Counted from the first letter of the stretch, positions 1 through 10,500 are shown. The stretch: DNA of 64,000 bases from Cervus elaphus (GCF_910594005.1 NC_057823.1:56418015-56482014); one strand, 5' to 3'. Translations and numbers: made by a program. The notes: generated from the letters alone by a model not told the origin.

Positions 1-1108
1 TTCTCCATCTTTGGCTGCAAAAAATATAATCAATCTGATTTTGGTGTCGACCATCTGGTGATGTCCATGTGTAGAGTCTTCTCTTGTGTTGTTGGAAGAG
101 GATGTTTGCTATGACCAGTGCATTCTCTTGGCAAAACTCTATTAGTCTTTGCCCTGCTTCATTCTGTACTCCAAGGCCAACTCTGCCTGTTACTCCAGCA
201 TCTCTTGACTTCCTACTTTTGCATTCCAGTCCCCTGTAATGAAAAGGACATCTTTTTTGGGTGTTCTAGAAGGTCTTGTAGGTCTTCATAGAACCCTTCA
301 ACTTCAGCTTCTTCAGCATTACTGGTTGGGGCATAGGCTTGGATTACCATGATATTGATTGGTTTGCCTTGGAAATGATCAGAGATCATTCTGTTGTTTT
401 TGAGATTGCATCCAAGTAGTGCATTTCGGACTCTTTTGTTGACCATGATGGCTACTCCATTTCTTCTAAGGGATTCATGCCCACAGTAGTAGATATAATG
501 ATCATCCTAGTTAAATTTACCCATTCCAGTTCATCTTAGTTCACTGATTCCTAGAATGTCAATGGTCACTCTTGTCATCTCCTGTTTGACCATTTCCAAT
601 TTGCCTTGATTCATGGACCTAACATTCTAGGTTCATATGCAATATTGCTTTTTACAGCATTGGACCTTGCTTCTATCACCAGTCCCATTCACAATTGGGT
701 GTTGTTTTTGCTTTGGCTCCATCCCTTCATTCTTTCTGGAGTTATTTCTCCACTGATCTCCAGTAGCATATTGGGCACTTACCAACCTGGGGAGTTCATC
801 TTTCAGTGTCCTATCTTTTTGCCTTTTCATACTGTTCATGGGGTTCTCAAGGCAAGAATACTGAAGTGGTTTGCCATTTCTTTCTCCAGTGGCCCCCATT
901 CTGTCAGACCTCTTCACCATGACCCATCTGTCTTGGGTGGCCCCACACGGCATGGCTTAGTTTCATTGAGTTAGACAAGGCTGTCGTCCATGTGATCAGA
1001 TTGTCTAGTTGCCTGTGATTGTAGTTTCAGTCTGTATGCCCTCTGATCACCTCTCTCAGTGCCTACCATCTTACTTCTGTTTCACTTACCTTGGACACAA
1101 GTTTGGTC
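1..1108 (-). mobile_element. BovB LINE, 5' portion with endonuclease start
   Basis: BovB is an RTE-clade non-LTR retrotransposon whose single main protein carries an AP-like endonuclease followed by a reverse transcriptase. Read on the minus strand, this piece runs from the 5' untranslated region (about 1108 down to 650) into the endonuclease. The frame at 446-213 includes the segment NALLGCNLKNNRM and then VIQAYAPTSNAEE, the same segments seen in the long copy at 47.6 kb. It breaks in the HPKK stretch, where the long copy reads LTPQKD, so it is a dead copy. The element continues past the left window edge. The right edge near 1108 is approximate because I do not know the exact BovB 5' end. 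Confidence 0.9.
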
Positions 1109-1271
1109 ACAAGGACACTGATATTCATTTTTCCTGAAGTTTGTTATCTCCATTGAGGATTATCTGTGAAAAACATCCCCATTCAAATCCTTTTCTTCCA
1201 GGTGGGTTTTTTGATGTTTGCCAATAAAAGGTGGACAGTGAGACTGAGAGAAGAACATCTGCTAATGTAAA

Positions 1272-1662
1272 AAAATATGGGAGAGCTGGACCATAAAGAA
1301 GGCTGAACTCCACAGAAGACTCTTGAGGGTCCTGTGGACTGAAAAGAGATCAAAATAGTCAGTCCTAAAGGAAATCAACCCTGAGTATTCACTGGAAGCA
1401 CTGATGCTGAAGCTGAAGCTTCAATACTTTGGCCACCTGATGCGAAGAGCTGACTCACTGGAAAAGATCCTGATGCTGGGAAAGACTGAAGGCAAAAGAA
1501 ACAGGGGGATGTAGAGGATGAGATGGTTAGATAGCATCACTGACTCAAGGACATGAATCTGAGCAAACTCCGGGAGACAGTGAAGGACAGGGGAGCCTGG
1601 CATGCTGCAGTCCATGGAGTCACAAAGAGTCAGACACAACTTAGCAACTGCACGACAACAAC
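1272..1662 (+). mobile_element. BovB LINE, 3' end fragment
   Basis: This begins in the segment coding for ESWTIKKAE and runs to the BovB 3' tail with the typical end 'cacaacttagcaactg' and a short CAA-rich tail. It includes the TLMLGK / RRRRGRQRM region in a broken frame. No clear target-site duplication is visible. It lies about 160 bases from the inverted 5' portion at 1-1108, in the geometry expected of a 5'-inverted insertion (see findings). Confidence 0.9.
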
Positions 1663-1944
1663 AAATACCACTTCTCAAGCCAGCAAGTGTGAAACTGAGG
1701 TGGGGGTGAGAACTGAGGGAGATGTGGACTTAACAGTGGTCAGATTAAAAGACATGAGTGGGAATAATCATAGCCCTACTTCCTCCCGGTTCTTAATAGG
1801 GTTACCCCCCAAAAAAAACCAGCATGTGGATCAATACAACAGGTAGGAATCCACATGATCTGGGAACTGGTCATCCATTTTTTGAATCATTGTTATGAAT
1901 AAAATGTAAAGACAGATTATTACATTATTAAAACAAATATCCAC

Positions 1945-2055
1945 TGGATTATAGGCTCCTTGAGGAAAAAATGGACTTTGTCAGTCTTTTCCATCTCATA
2001 TTCTCAATACCTGGCACTTAATAGATACTCATTAAAAATTTATGAACAGGAAGAA
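1945..2055 (+). repeat. L2 LINE 3' tail
   Basis: The block 'ggctccttgaggaaa', then 'cctggcacttaatagatactcatt', has the classic 3' end wording of the ancient mammalian L2 repeat. The last 35 bases are duplicated on the far side of the following SINE. Confidence 0.65.
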
Positions 2056-2069
2056 TGATGTGGGCAAGT

Positions 2070-2293
2070 GTGGGCTTCCCTGGTGGTTCATATGGTGAAG
2101 AATCTGCCCACAATGTGGGAGACCCGGGTTTGATCCCTGGGTTGGGAAGATCCCCTGGAGAAGGGGATGGCTACCTACTCTAGTATTCTTGCCTGGAGAA
2201 TTCCATGGACAGAGGAGCCTGGCAGGCTACAGTCCATGGGGTCGCAAAGAGAGGGACACAACTGAGCAACTAACACTTTCACACACTTTCACA
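2070..2293 (+). mobile_element. Bov-tA SINE with very long flanking duplication
   Basis: This is a pecoran tRNA-derived SINE mobilised in trans by BovB. It starts 'gggcttccctggtgg', carries the tRNA-like part ('gggtttgatccctggg') and the diagnostic 'tggagaattccatggac', and ends in a CTTTCACA-type tail. It is flanked by an imperfect 35-base direct repeat (2021-2055 and 2294-2328), with 14 extra bases between the left repeat and the SINE start. Confidence 0.93.
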
Positions 2294-2328
2294 ATGGATG
2301 CTTATTAAAAATTTATGAACAGGAAGAA

Positions 2329-4379
2329 AGGTATTATTCTTTAAATAACTCAGTATAAAAGTAAGAATAAAAATAGATTGTAAAGTTCCATTTTAAATTA
2401 TCCCTTGGTTAGCAATTTCAGAAACTGTACTTTGTCCTTTAATTGCCAAATTAATGGGCTCCCAGTCTTCACAAAGCCCGGAGGTAAATTTGTTCATTAG
2501 TTTCTGTATTCAACAAATTGATTCAGCTAGTAAGGGAACTACAAAGATGAAACAGATATTGCACTCAGGGAGCTGACAATCTGGTATAGAAGTGCAACCT
2601 GTATAAGAAGTGAGAGCTTTCAGAAAGCATTTGGTAAAGGTAACATTTAGTTTTATTTAGAAATACATCACAGAATCTCTCAGACCTGAACTTCATTCTC
2701 TCCAAAGGAAGAAAAAGCAAAATTTCTTCAAAGCATTTATTATCCAACAGAGAAACCATGGATCTAAAAAATACACTAGCTTATATGCTAGAAAACAACT
2801 CAATTCCCTTTTTTATATGCATCCCTCCCACCCTCCTCCACACCACCATCACCAAATGGCAAAACTTTCCAGGGCCTACTCTCCTTCAAATCAAGCATAT
2901 TTCTAACTACTGTTTATCATAGGCAGAGGCAGCAAATTCCAACTCAAAGTGTCTGAGAATAAATAACAAACTTTCCAATGATTACACAGTGATAGATATC
3001 GATAACATTTCTTATGAGAAAGGTTAAAAGTCCTACCTGGAAGTTGCCAGTCAGACCCATCTTGTTCCACCAGTCCCTTCCCCACCATAAGCCTCAGAAG
3101 TCCTGTAATGAGGCGGGACTTCCTGTCCACCGTAGATGGATGCTGGCTGGCTCCAAAAATAGCCACCTCCGAAAAATAGTGAGAACCAACTGATCTCTGA
3201 CAAGAATGTCTGAGCAGGCATTGAATGGTTGGGGATGGGACTGGGTGGGCTTGGTCATTTCTCTTAGTTCTCCCAAACAATGATTCTAACTTTGCCTACC
3301 ATTTAGTACCATCTTTGCCTACATTTCCCCTCTCTTTTGGGCATTACAGAAGTTGAAATGGAAAGTGACAGCTGAATTTTCTATGTTAACTCTAAGACTA
3401 CCAGATAAAACTCCAGATTGTCATCTCCTTAATAATAAATCTGCATGTATTTTGCTGTCATTTAATGAAATTTTTAAGAAATGCATTAAAGAAAATTATT
3501 TAGAAAAATTTAAGAGTCTAGTTCCATAGCAACTGTGGTTATTCTAACAGTTTCACAAAGTCAAAAATTTAGGCTAATAGTTCTAAGGAGAGGTAGTACA
3601 GTTTTGAACGGGTGTTTTGGAAATTTCCAGGGGTATCTTAGTTACACAATGATTGGAGGGCACCACACGCATTCGGGAAAGCTGGAAGTTTCAGGCATCC
3701 TGCTGATTTTCATAAGGGAGAACTGTCCCAAAATTTGAAAGATTTTTCATCTTCTAAAAGGACAATCCTGTGGCTGAGAAACTTATTTATAATAATCTTA
3801 GCACAGTCTTTGTTTTCACATAAATTTCAAGTGTGTTTTTTTGGTACAGTTTTGATATAAAGCAATTTTCTAGCAATGTGAACATTGGGAAGGACTTTTG
3901 TTTTCTTTTTTACTTTCTCCAGAACATTACCAAGAACTGTTACCCTTTCAGAAAAGTCTCAGCCTTTAGCCACTGCTCAGAGTATTCAAATCACCAATAC
4001 AATTTCTGTCACATTCACGGTGATTCAGTACACAGAGGTAAGCATACAACTATTACTATTTCCTTATGCCTACAAGTGAAGATAGGACCAAATTTTTGCA
4101 GATTAAAATGCATACTTTTTCACAGTAAATTACATTTATCTCTTTATACTGTAGTTAATACATTTTAATTTTTTGTTACTGTTAATAATGTGTGTATAAA
4201 CAAGTTATACTGTGAATTTCATCTCAGGATAGACAAGGAACAGAACTACAAAGTATTTATTACAAAAAAAAAGCTAGTTGCAGAATGTATTATGTTCTTA
4301 CTCCTTTTAAAAATCTGGCTAAAATGAAATGTAAGACAGAAAGCAACTACCTGAGTGACCACCAAACAACTCAAACAAT
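2329..4379. other. Intergenic, no gene recognised
   Basis: AT-rich sequence with no convincing coding signal. A 125-residue minus-strand frame at 3280-2903 lacks any motif I recognise. A few A-rich or T-rich tracts occur and no repeat could be named with confidence. Confidence 0.5.
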
Positions 4380-5480
4380 AGAATTTCACCAGAACTACAG
4401 AAACCTACTTCAGGGCCTTCTCAAAAATAGTCTCATTCTTCTGTGAAAAGGTAACCACTATCTTGGCTTTCATGAAAATCTCTTTGCAATTTACCACTTA
4501 AACATACCTTACTAAACACCGTTTAGTATGTCTTTCTCTCTCCCTCTTTTTTTGAATTGCCTACAAATGCAATTACAGCATGGATGATTGTGGTCTTTGG
4601 TTTCTTTCACTAGACATTAAGTCATTGAGATTGATTTACATTGCTGAGTCTAGTTAGTGTTCATCTTTTTCACTGTTGCAGAATGTTCCATTGTATGAAC
4701 ATACTACAGTTTACTTTTCCATTCTACTATTGATGTTCACTGGGCTGTTTCCAGATTTTGGTAATTACAAATAATGCTATGAATATGCCTCTTCTGCTTC
4801 CTGATGTGTCTATGCACACATTTCTGAGGAATATATTTAGGATTAACAGATAAAATGAAGGACATCTAGCTAAATTTTAATTTCAGGTAAACACCAAACT
4901 TTATTTTACTATAAGTGCATTCAAAATGATGTACGGAGTGTACCTATACTAAAGATTTATTTGTTCTTTAACTGAAATCCAAATTTAGCTGGCATCCTGT
5001 AGTTTCATTTGCTAAATCTGGCAACCCTAAGTATAAACCTATAAGTGAGAATTGCTATGCTATAGAATATGTATAACTTCAGCTTCACTAGACAATGCTA
5101 AACTGTTTTACTAAGAAGCTGAAAGAAGTTACATCTTTAGGAGTGTATGAGAATTTTGTCGTTACAAATTTCACAATCACATGTATGTGGGTCTTTTTCT
5201 GGACCTTATTCTATTCTATTGGATCATTGGTTCATTCTGGTGCCCACATCACATTGTAATAATTACATAACAATAACAAATCTTGATTTCTTGATTTAAG
5301 TAAGCTCTCCCAGCTGTCTTTTTCTTTAAAAGTGTCTTAGATATTTTTAGGCTCTTGAATTTCTATACAAATTTTAAAATCAGACTGCAAAGTTTTAACA
5401 AAAACCTGCTGGTATTTTGATTTGTTACTGAATCTATAAAACAAATATAAAGCACATCTTTATAATAATTTGTCATCTAA
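4380..5480 (-). repeat. Ancient L1 LINE 3' region, antisense
   Basis: Read on the plus strand, the wording of an old L1 3' untranslated region in reverse is visible: 'tttctttcactagacatt', 'gcagaatgttccattgtatg', 'gggctgtttccagattttgg' and 'tacaaataatgctatgaata'. It resumes after a gap with 'tataagtgagaattgct' and 'agacaatgctaaactgttttac'. The copy is heavily diverged. It is split at about 4846-5031 by a palindromic element, so it predates that insertion. Confidence 0.75.
4846..5031. mobile_element. Palindromic DNA-transposon MITE inserted in L1
   Basis: The left half (from 'taggattaacagat' through 'ctagctaaattttaatttcagg') is the approximate reverse complement of the right half (through 'aaatttagctggcatcctg' to 'aaatctggcaaccctaa'). 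It forms a diverged hairpin about 185 bases long. The flanking L1 text reads through if the element is removed, with 'tata' on both sides as a possible target duplication. I recognise it as a widespread mammalian MITE but will not name the family. Confidence 0.65.
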
Positions 5481-6324
5481 TTCATGAATACTGGGTATAA
5501 CTGTTTAGTCCTCCTTTTTTAATCATTTTATCATTTAACATATGTATCAGTTAAAGCCCCATTTGAAAATACCAACAAAGTATCTATTTCTGGGCATGAT
5601 TCTATTGTCTTTTTTCCCTTTCGATCATGAATTACATTTTATTGTTCCATTATGTGTGTCAAATTTTTATGTTAAAAGATAGTAGATACAAAAATAAATA
5701 CTATTAATTCTGAGAAAAGGCCATATCACTTCTGAGACACTGAAAATAAGGGGGATTGAGGAAACTGATCTGTAGGTAAACTGAGTCTAGCCTGTTGCCA
5801 CTTTAATTAGGTTCAGCTAACCATTTATTCAAAAGTTATAAGGGAGGGATGAGAACTTTCCATATAGCAAGGCTTAAGATCAGACCCTTGGCAGATACCA
5901 AAGGTTTCTTTATACTTTAAAGATGAGCCACCATTTTTCTGAACCATAGGGAATCCTACTTTGCTTTATAGTCTGGAGGCCAGCTTTGGGGGTCACTCAG
6001 AGTTTTTTTACTCTTTAGTCATAATTTTAACTTTCTACAAGCCTCAGAATCTTTCTCTACCTCTGTCCTGCTGCCAGTTTTTGAAGAAGAGTAGCAATGG
6101 ACTCAGTGAAGGCCTGATGTACCTCAACAGGACTTTTCTTAGCTACTCTGCTCTTCCCCACAGACTTCAGAAAGCAGCTCCAGTGTACTCAATAACAGTA
6201 TTTTTGTTTACTTTTATCTTCTGTTTGCTTGCTGCTGCTCAATAGAAATACAACTGATTATGTATATTGAGCTTATATCCAGTAACACTGTTCTATTTAC
6301 TTATTAATTCTAATAGTTCTCCTC
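5481..6324. other. Intergenic, no gene recognised
   Basis: AT-rich sequence without a recognisable repeat or gene. A 94-residue plus frame at 5961-6245 has a hydrophobic end but no initiation context, homology cue or neighbour that supports it. Confidence 0.5.
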
Positions 6325-6431
6325 TATTAGGATGGTACAAAAGTAAATGCAACTTTTGTATTGTTGAAATTTGCCATTTGATATCAGAATATTAATACAT
6401 TCTTAAATGTAGTTATGTTACACATCATTTT

Positions 6432-6745
6432 GGGCTTCCCTGGTGGGCATCCTAGTTGGGTGAAGAATCTGACTGCAATGCAGGAGACCCTGGTTCAGTT
6501 CCTGGGTTGGGAAGATCATCTGGAGAAGGGATAGGCCACCTACTTCAGTATTCTTGGGCTTCCCTGGTGACTCAGCTGGTAAAGAATCTGCCTGCAATGA
6601 AGGAGACTTGGGTTCAATCCCTGAGTTGGGAAGATCTCCTGGAGAAGGGAAAGGATACCCACTCCAGTATTCTGGCCTGGAGAATTCCATGGGCCGTATA
6701 GACCATGGGGTCATAAAGAGACACAATTGAGCAACTTTCACTTTC
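6432..6745 (+). mobile_element. Dimeric Bov-tA SINE inside mariner
   Basis: Two tRNA-like heads lie in tandem: 'gggcttccctggtggg' at 6432 and 'gggcttccctggtgac' at 6556. Each has a B-box-like 'ggttca' segment, and the common 3' body follows with 'tggagaattccatgg'. Twelve-base target duplications 'acacatcatttt' lie at 6420-6431 and 6746-6757, within the mariner leader. Confidence 0.95.
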
Positions 6746-6880
6746 ACACATCATTTTAATGTGCATTTCTCACGTTTTTTTTGTTTTTTGTTTTTTTTTT
6801 TTGCTGATGACTTATCACTTGCTATTCATTTTGTATCAATTTTAGACTATAGAAATTCAAGTCATTTTCTTTTTTTTAAT

Positions 6881-7069
6881 TTAAAAAACTTTTTAATTGA
6901 GGGATAATTGCTTTACAATATTGTGCTGGTTTCTGCCATACATCAACATGAATCAGCCATAGGTATACATATGTCCCCTCCCTCTTGAACCTCGCTCCCA
7001 CCTCCCACTCCATCCCACCCTTCTAGGTTATACAGATCACCAGTTTGAGCTTCCCGAGTCATACAGCAA
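6881..7069 (-). mobile_element. Ruminant-type L1 3' UTR fragment inside mariner
   Basis: The segment 'ggtttctgccatacatcaac' ... 'aatcagccataggtatac' ... 'gagtcatacagcaa' is the antisense 3' untranslated region of ruminant L1. It interrupts the mariner just before the transposase text 'ttcaatttcaaaatggg'. Edges are approximate; a T-rich tract on the left obscures any duplication. Confidence 0.75.
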
Positions 7070-7078
7070 TTTATTTAT

Positions 7079-8061
7079 TCAATTTCAAAATGGGTGATAA
7101 AGCAGCAGAGACAACTCGCAACATCAGCAATCCATCTGGCCCAGGAAATGCTAATGAATGTATAGTGCAGTTATAGTTCAAGAAGTTTTGCAAAGGAGAT
7201 GAGCGCCTTGAAGAAAAGCATAGTGGCTGGCCATCGGAAGTTAACGACCAATTGAGAGTCATCATCAAGGCTATCCTCCTACAACTACATAAGAAGCTGC
7301 CAAAGAACTCAACCAACCATTCTGCGGTCATTCAGCATTTGAAGCAAATTGGAAAGGTGAAAAAGCTCAATAAGTGGGTGTCTCACAAGCTGACCACAGA
7401 TTAAAAAAAAAAACAAACAACTGTCCTTTTGAAATGTCATCTTCTCTTATTCTACACAACAAAATGAACATTTTCTCAATCAGATTATGACGTGTGACAA
7501 AAAGTGGATTTTATATGACAACCTGTGATGACCAGCTCAGTGGCTGGATCTAGAAGAAGCTCCAAAGTACTTCCCAAAGTCAAACTTGCACCAAAAAAAG
7601 GTCATGGTCACTGGTAGTCTGCTGCCCATCTGGTCCACTACAACTTTCTGAATCTGGGAGAAACTGTTACATAGGAGAAGCATGCTCAGCAAATCAATGA
7701 AATGCACCAAAAACTGCAATGCCTGCAGCCCGCACTGGTCAACAGAAAGAGCCCAATTCTTCTCCACAATAATGCTCGACCTCATGTTATACAACCAATG
7801 CCTCAAAAGTTGAATGAACTGGGCTATGAAGTCTTGCCTCACCAGCCATATTCACCTGCTCTCTCACCAACCAACTACCACTTCTTCAAGCATCTTGACA
7901 ACTTTTTGCAGGGAAAACACTTCCGCAACCAGCAGGATGCAGAAAATGCTTCCCAAGAGTTTGTCAAATCCCGAAACACAGATTTTCAGGCTACAGGAAT
8001 AAACAAACTTATTTCTCATTGGCAAAAATCTGTTAATTGTAATGGTTCCTATTTTGATTAA
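7079..8061 (+). pseudogene. Mariner transposase pseudogene (DD34D family)
   Basis: The N-terminal helix-turn-helix part is readable from about 7084 (FKMGDKAAETTRNI, then KQIGKVKKLNKWV near 7346-7384). It has an in-frame stop after the IVQL segment and further breaks. The catalytic domain resumes with TCDKKWILYD at about 7490; its aspartate (codon 7496-7498) is the first catalytic residue and is retained. The last 119 residues (7702-8058) form an open frame to the terminal NGSYFD. In it the second catalytic aspartate is asparagine (7768-7770, LHNNARPH) and the third is asparagine (7873-7875, SPTNYHFF). The spacing of 34 residues is preserved. The family member in primates was domesticated as the SETMAR C-terminus. 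This copy cannot encode an active transposase. Confidence 0.92.
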
Positions 8062-8148
8062 TAAAGATGCATTTGAGCTTAGTTAAAATGATTTAAAAAT
8101 TCATGGTCCGAAACCTCAATTACTTTTGTACCAACCTAATAGATTCTT

Positions 8149-8480
8149 TGTCCCTTGGACTGCAAGGAGATCCAACCAGTCCATCCTAAAGGAGATAAGT
8201 CCTGGGTGTTCATTGGAAGGACTGATGCTGAAGCTGAAACTCCAATACTTTGGCCACCTCATGGGAAGAGTTGACTCATTGGAAAAGACCCTGATGCTGG
8301 GAGGGATTGGGGGAAGGAGGAGAAGGGGACAACAGAGGATGAGATGGCTGGATGGCATCACCGACTCGATGGGCATGTTTGAGTAAACTCTGGGAGTTTG
8401 TGATGGACAGGGAGGCCTGGCGTGCTGCGATTCATGGGGTCACAAAGAGTCGGACACGATTGAGCGACTGAACTGAACTG
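8149..8480 (+). mobile_element. BovB 3' fragment abutting the mariner end
   Basis: A 5'-truncated BovB starts within the text coding for PWTARRSNQSIL and ends 'gagcgactgaactgaactg'. The 11-base target duplication 'aatagattctt' occurs at 8138-8148 and 8481-8491. The left copy includes the last two bases of the mariner inverted repeat and its TA, so BovB landed at the mariner/host junction after the mariner was in place. Confidence 0.95.
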
Positions 8481-8552
8481 AATAGATTCTTCAGAGAAGT
8501 GCAAGCACATACAAGAAGCACTCAAGGACCTTGACAGATAACTTCAGCATTA

Positions 8553-8790
8553 CCCACTGGTTAAGAGTGTGACTTCTTGAGCCTCATTCCTGGGTTTAAA
8601 TTCAAACTCTGCCACTTGCTAACTAAAGTACACTGGGCAAGGTTTTGTTTTGTTTTGTTCACCATTTCCTCACATATAAGGATAATGATAGCACCTCTGG
8701 AGCTCACAGGTTTGTTGTATGGAATAAATGAGCTAATACATGCACAGCACTTAAAACAATGCCTGGCACTTAATAAGCACTTGATAGACA
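8553..8790 (+). repeat. MIR SINE
   Basis: Ancient tRNA-derived MIR text reads in order: 'ggttaagagtgtgacttc', 'gggtttaaattcaaactctg', 'ccatttcctcacatataagg', then 'aatgcctggcacttaataag'. It is well preserved along most of the consensus. Confidence 0.85.
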
Positions 8791-9741
8791 ATAACTCTCA
8801 CCACCTCCCTACTTCCCAGGTCTCTTTCCCTGTTGCTCCCTGTTGCTCCCTCTGCTCCAACCTTAGTGAAGACTTTCTCTACTGCCTTAAACACAGTTCT
8901 TCCTTTCTTTACCTGCCTAACTCCTTCTCATTTCTTAGCTCTCAAGTTACATATTGCTGCCATGAAAAATGGAACCCTCACCACTACCACCATCACCCCA
9001 GGACCACAGCAAATTCTACAGCCCTCTTACAACCTCCATACAGTGAGCAGCAGCAAATATCGCCACATATTAACATACACCAAAAAGAATTCTTTATCTA
9101 AAGGAGCATTTCCATGTACTACAACATTTGTACTGAATTAAGCTATTATACTCTATTACACTGTATCTTTGGTTAATTCCAAATACTGTAAGAGAAAGAT
9201 TTTTTCCATATTAAAAAAGATTAAAATTTTTTTTTATAAAAATTGCATGTGCCGTCATAAAATGCAGCTGGAATTTATTTGCATAATATTAGGTTTCTCA
9301 AAGTTTAGTGCAGTAATTACATACTGCTGTCATGATGAGAATTTGGAGCTTGGCCGGGCATGTTTTTGCAGTGCTATTGCCATCTCAAACTTCACCCTCC
9401 CCTTTGAAAGTACCCCAAATGTTCCTTTGATGCCAGTATTAAAAAAAAAAAAAAAACAACCTATGGAAAAATATAATCATTCAAACTCAGAGAAAAGAGA
9501 TTGGAAGATTAGTACTGAGATATGTTAAAATAGTACAGCCATTCATCTATTTGGGAGTTGAGATGTTTTGCCTGGAGGAGGGGGATGGTTGGTGTCTCCC
9601 TCAAACTCCCAGCTTTTAGGATAATATGTTTCAGTGCACTGAGACCTGTTTCCTCTTCACTATCACTACCAATTTATTTAGCAATGCTGAGAAAATTCCT
9701 CAGTTTTCTGAACTTTAAACTAGTGCCTTTCCAAGATGATC
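8791..9741. other. Intergenic, no gene recognised
   Basis: This holds an immediate 11-base tandem duplication at 8830-8851 ('ttgctccctgt' twice), a poly-A run at 9440-9454 and T/A-rich sequence near 9220. Open frames of 102-174 residues at 8577-9141 run partly through the MIR and show no domain features. Confidence 0.5.
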
Positions 9742-9749
9742 TTATAGAT

Positions 9750-9972
9750 CAGAGGTCAGCAAAATTATTTTTTTTCTTTTACTATAAAAGTCCAGGTAGT
9801 AAATGTTTTCAGCTTTATAGACCATATGATCTTTGTTGCAATTACTCAAATTTGCTGCTGTCACCAGAGCAAGTCATAAATGAGTGGGTATGACTATGTT
9901 CTAGTAAAATTTTATTTTCAAAAATAGGTGGCAGGCTGTATTTGGTCTGTGGTACACAGTTTCTGAGCAATG
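9750..9972 (+). mobile_element. hAT/Charlie-type non-autonomous DNA transposon
   Basis: The left end 'cagaggtcagcaaaattatt' followed by 'gtaaatgttttcagctttatagacc', and the right part 'ttttattttcaaaaataggtggcaggctgtatttggtctgtgg' in pieces, match a common mammalian Charlie-group MITE. The flanking 8-mers 'ttatagat' (9742-9749) and 'ctatagac' (9973-9980) agree at 6 of 8 positions, consistent with an old 8-base hAT duplication. Confidence 0.75.
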
Positions 9973-10019
9973 CTATAGACTATTTCCTAATAAATAAGAA
10001 TATAATTTATTCATTGTTT

Positions 10020-10110
10020 GTTCATTTACTTATTCAAAGAGTATTTATCAAGAGTTACTATGTGTAACACGTACCATTCAAGGCACTGGAGATAGAGCAG
10101 CAAAGCAGAC
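10020..10110 (-). repeat. L2-like LINE fragment
   Basis: The plus strand reads 'cttattcaaagagtattta' ... 'aaggcactggagatagagca', the reverse-complement wording of an L2 3' end. It continues at lower similarity toward 10200. Confidence 0.55.
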
Positions 10111-10324
10111 AGGTAAGGTCCCTGGTCTGTCTCTTTTGTCAAGAAAGTAAGTTTCAGATAATAAACAAGCAAATAAATAATTAGGTGTTTTGAATATATT
10201 AAAGCTGAATGTGTCATGGGCAATGTCTGAGGCCTGCAGGAAAATGTACCTGGTATTTGAGATATGACTCCAAGAGGGTGACTTTGCAACAGAGGCTATG
10301 CATCTGTGCACTGATGCCTTATAT

Positions 10325-10500
10325 ACCTTTATCTTCAACCCTCACGACAGCACCACAAGTTGTATTAATGAACTTTTTTATAGAAGAGAAAAAACATTCC
10401 CAGAGGCTTCAAGAAGAAAGATAACATGCCTATAATTCATAGCTGCTAAACAGAACTGGAAGTCAAATCCAGGTTCACTTGTTTCCAAGGACCAAGAACT
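10325..10500 (-). repeat. MIR SINE, antisense
   Basis: The reverse-complement order of MIR is recognisable: 'tcaaccctcacgacagcacc', 'tagaagagaaaaaacattcc', 'tagctgctaaacagaactgg' and 'aagtcaaatccaggttc'. Confidence 0.65.

Larger units (their letters stand above)
6327..8139 (+). mobile_element. Mariner DNA transposon, Hsmar1/SETMAR type, both ends present
   Basis: The left terminal repeat begins 'ttaggatggtacaaaagta' at 6327. The right one ends 'acttttgtaccaacctaa' at 8139, its near-perfect inverse. A TA dinucleotide flanks each end (6325-6326 and 8140-8141), as expected for Tc1/mariner integration. Removing the Bov-tA SINE with one duplication (326 bases) and the L1 piece (about 189 bases) leaves about 1,298 bases, the usual size of a full mariner. 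It encodes a decayed transposase, annotated separately. It is older than the Bov-tA, L1 and BovB insertions in and beside it. Confidence 0.93.

Noticed and set aside
2903..3280. A 125-residue minus-strand open frame as a possible gene
   Set aside because: No recognisable domain, no promoter or splice context, and a second overlapping frame on the same strand. The length is within chance for 64 kb.
8577..9101. A 174-residue plus-strand frame
   Set aside because: Its first third is translated MIR SINE; the rest is low in coding character.
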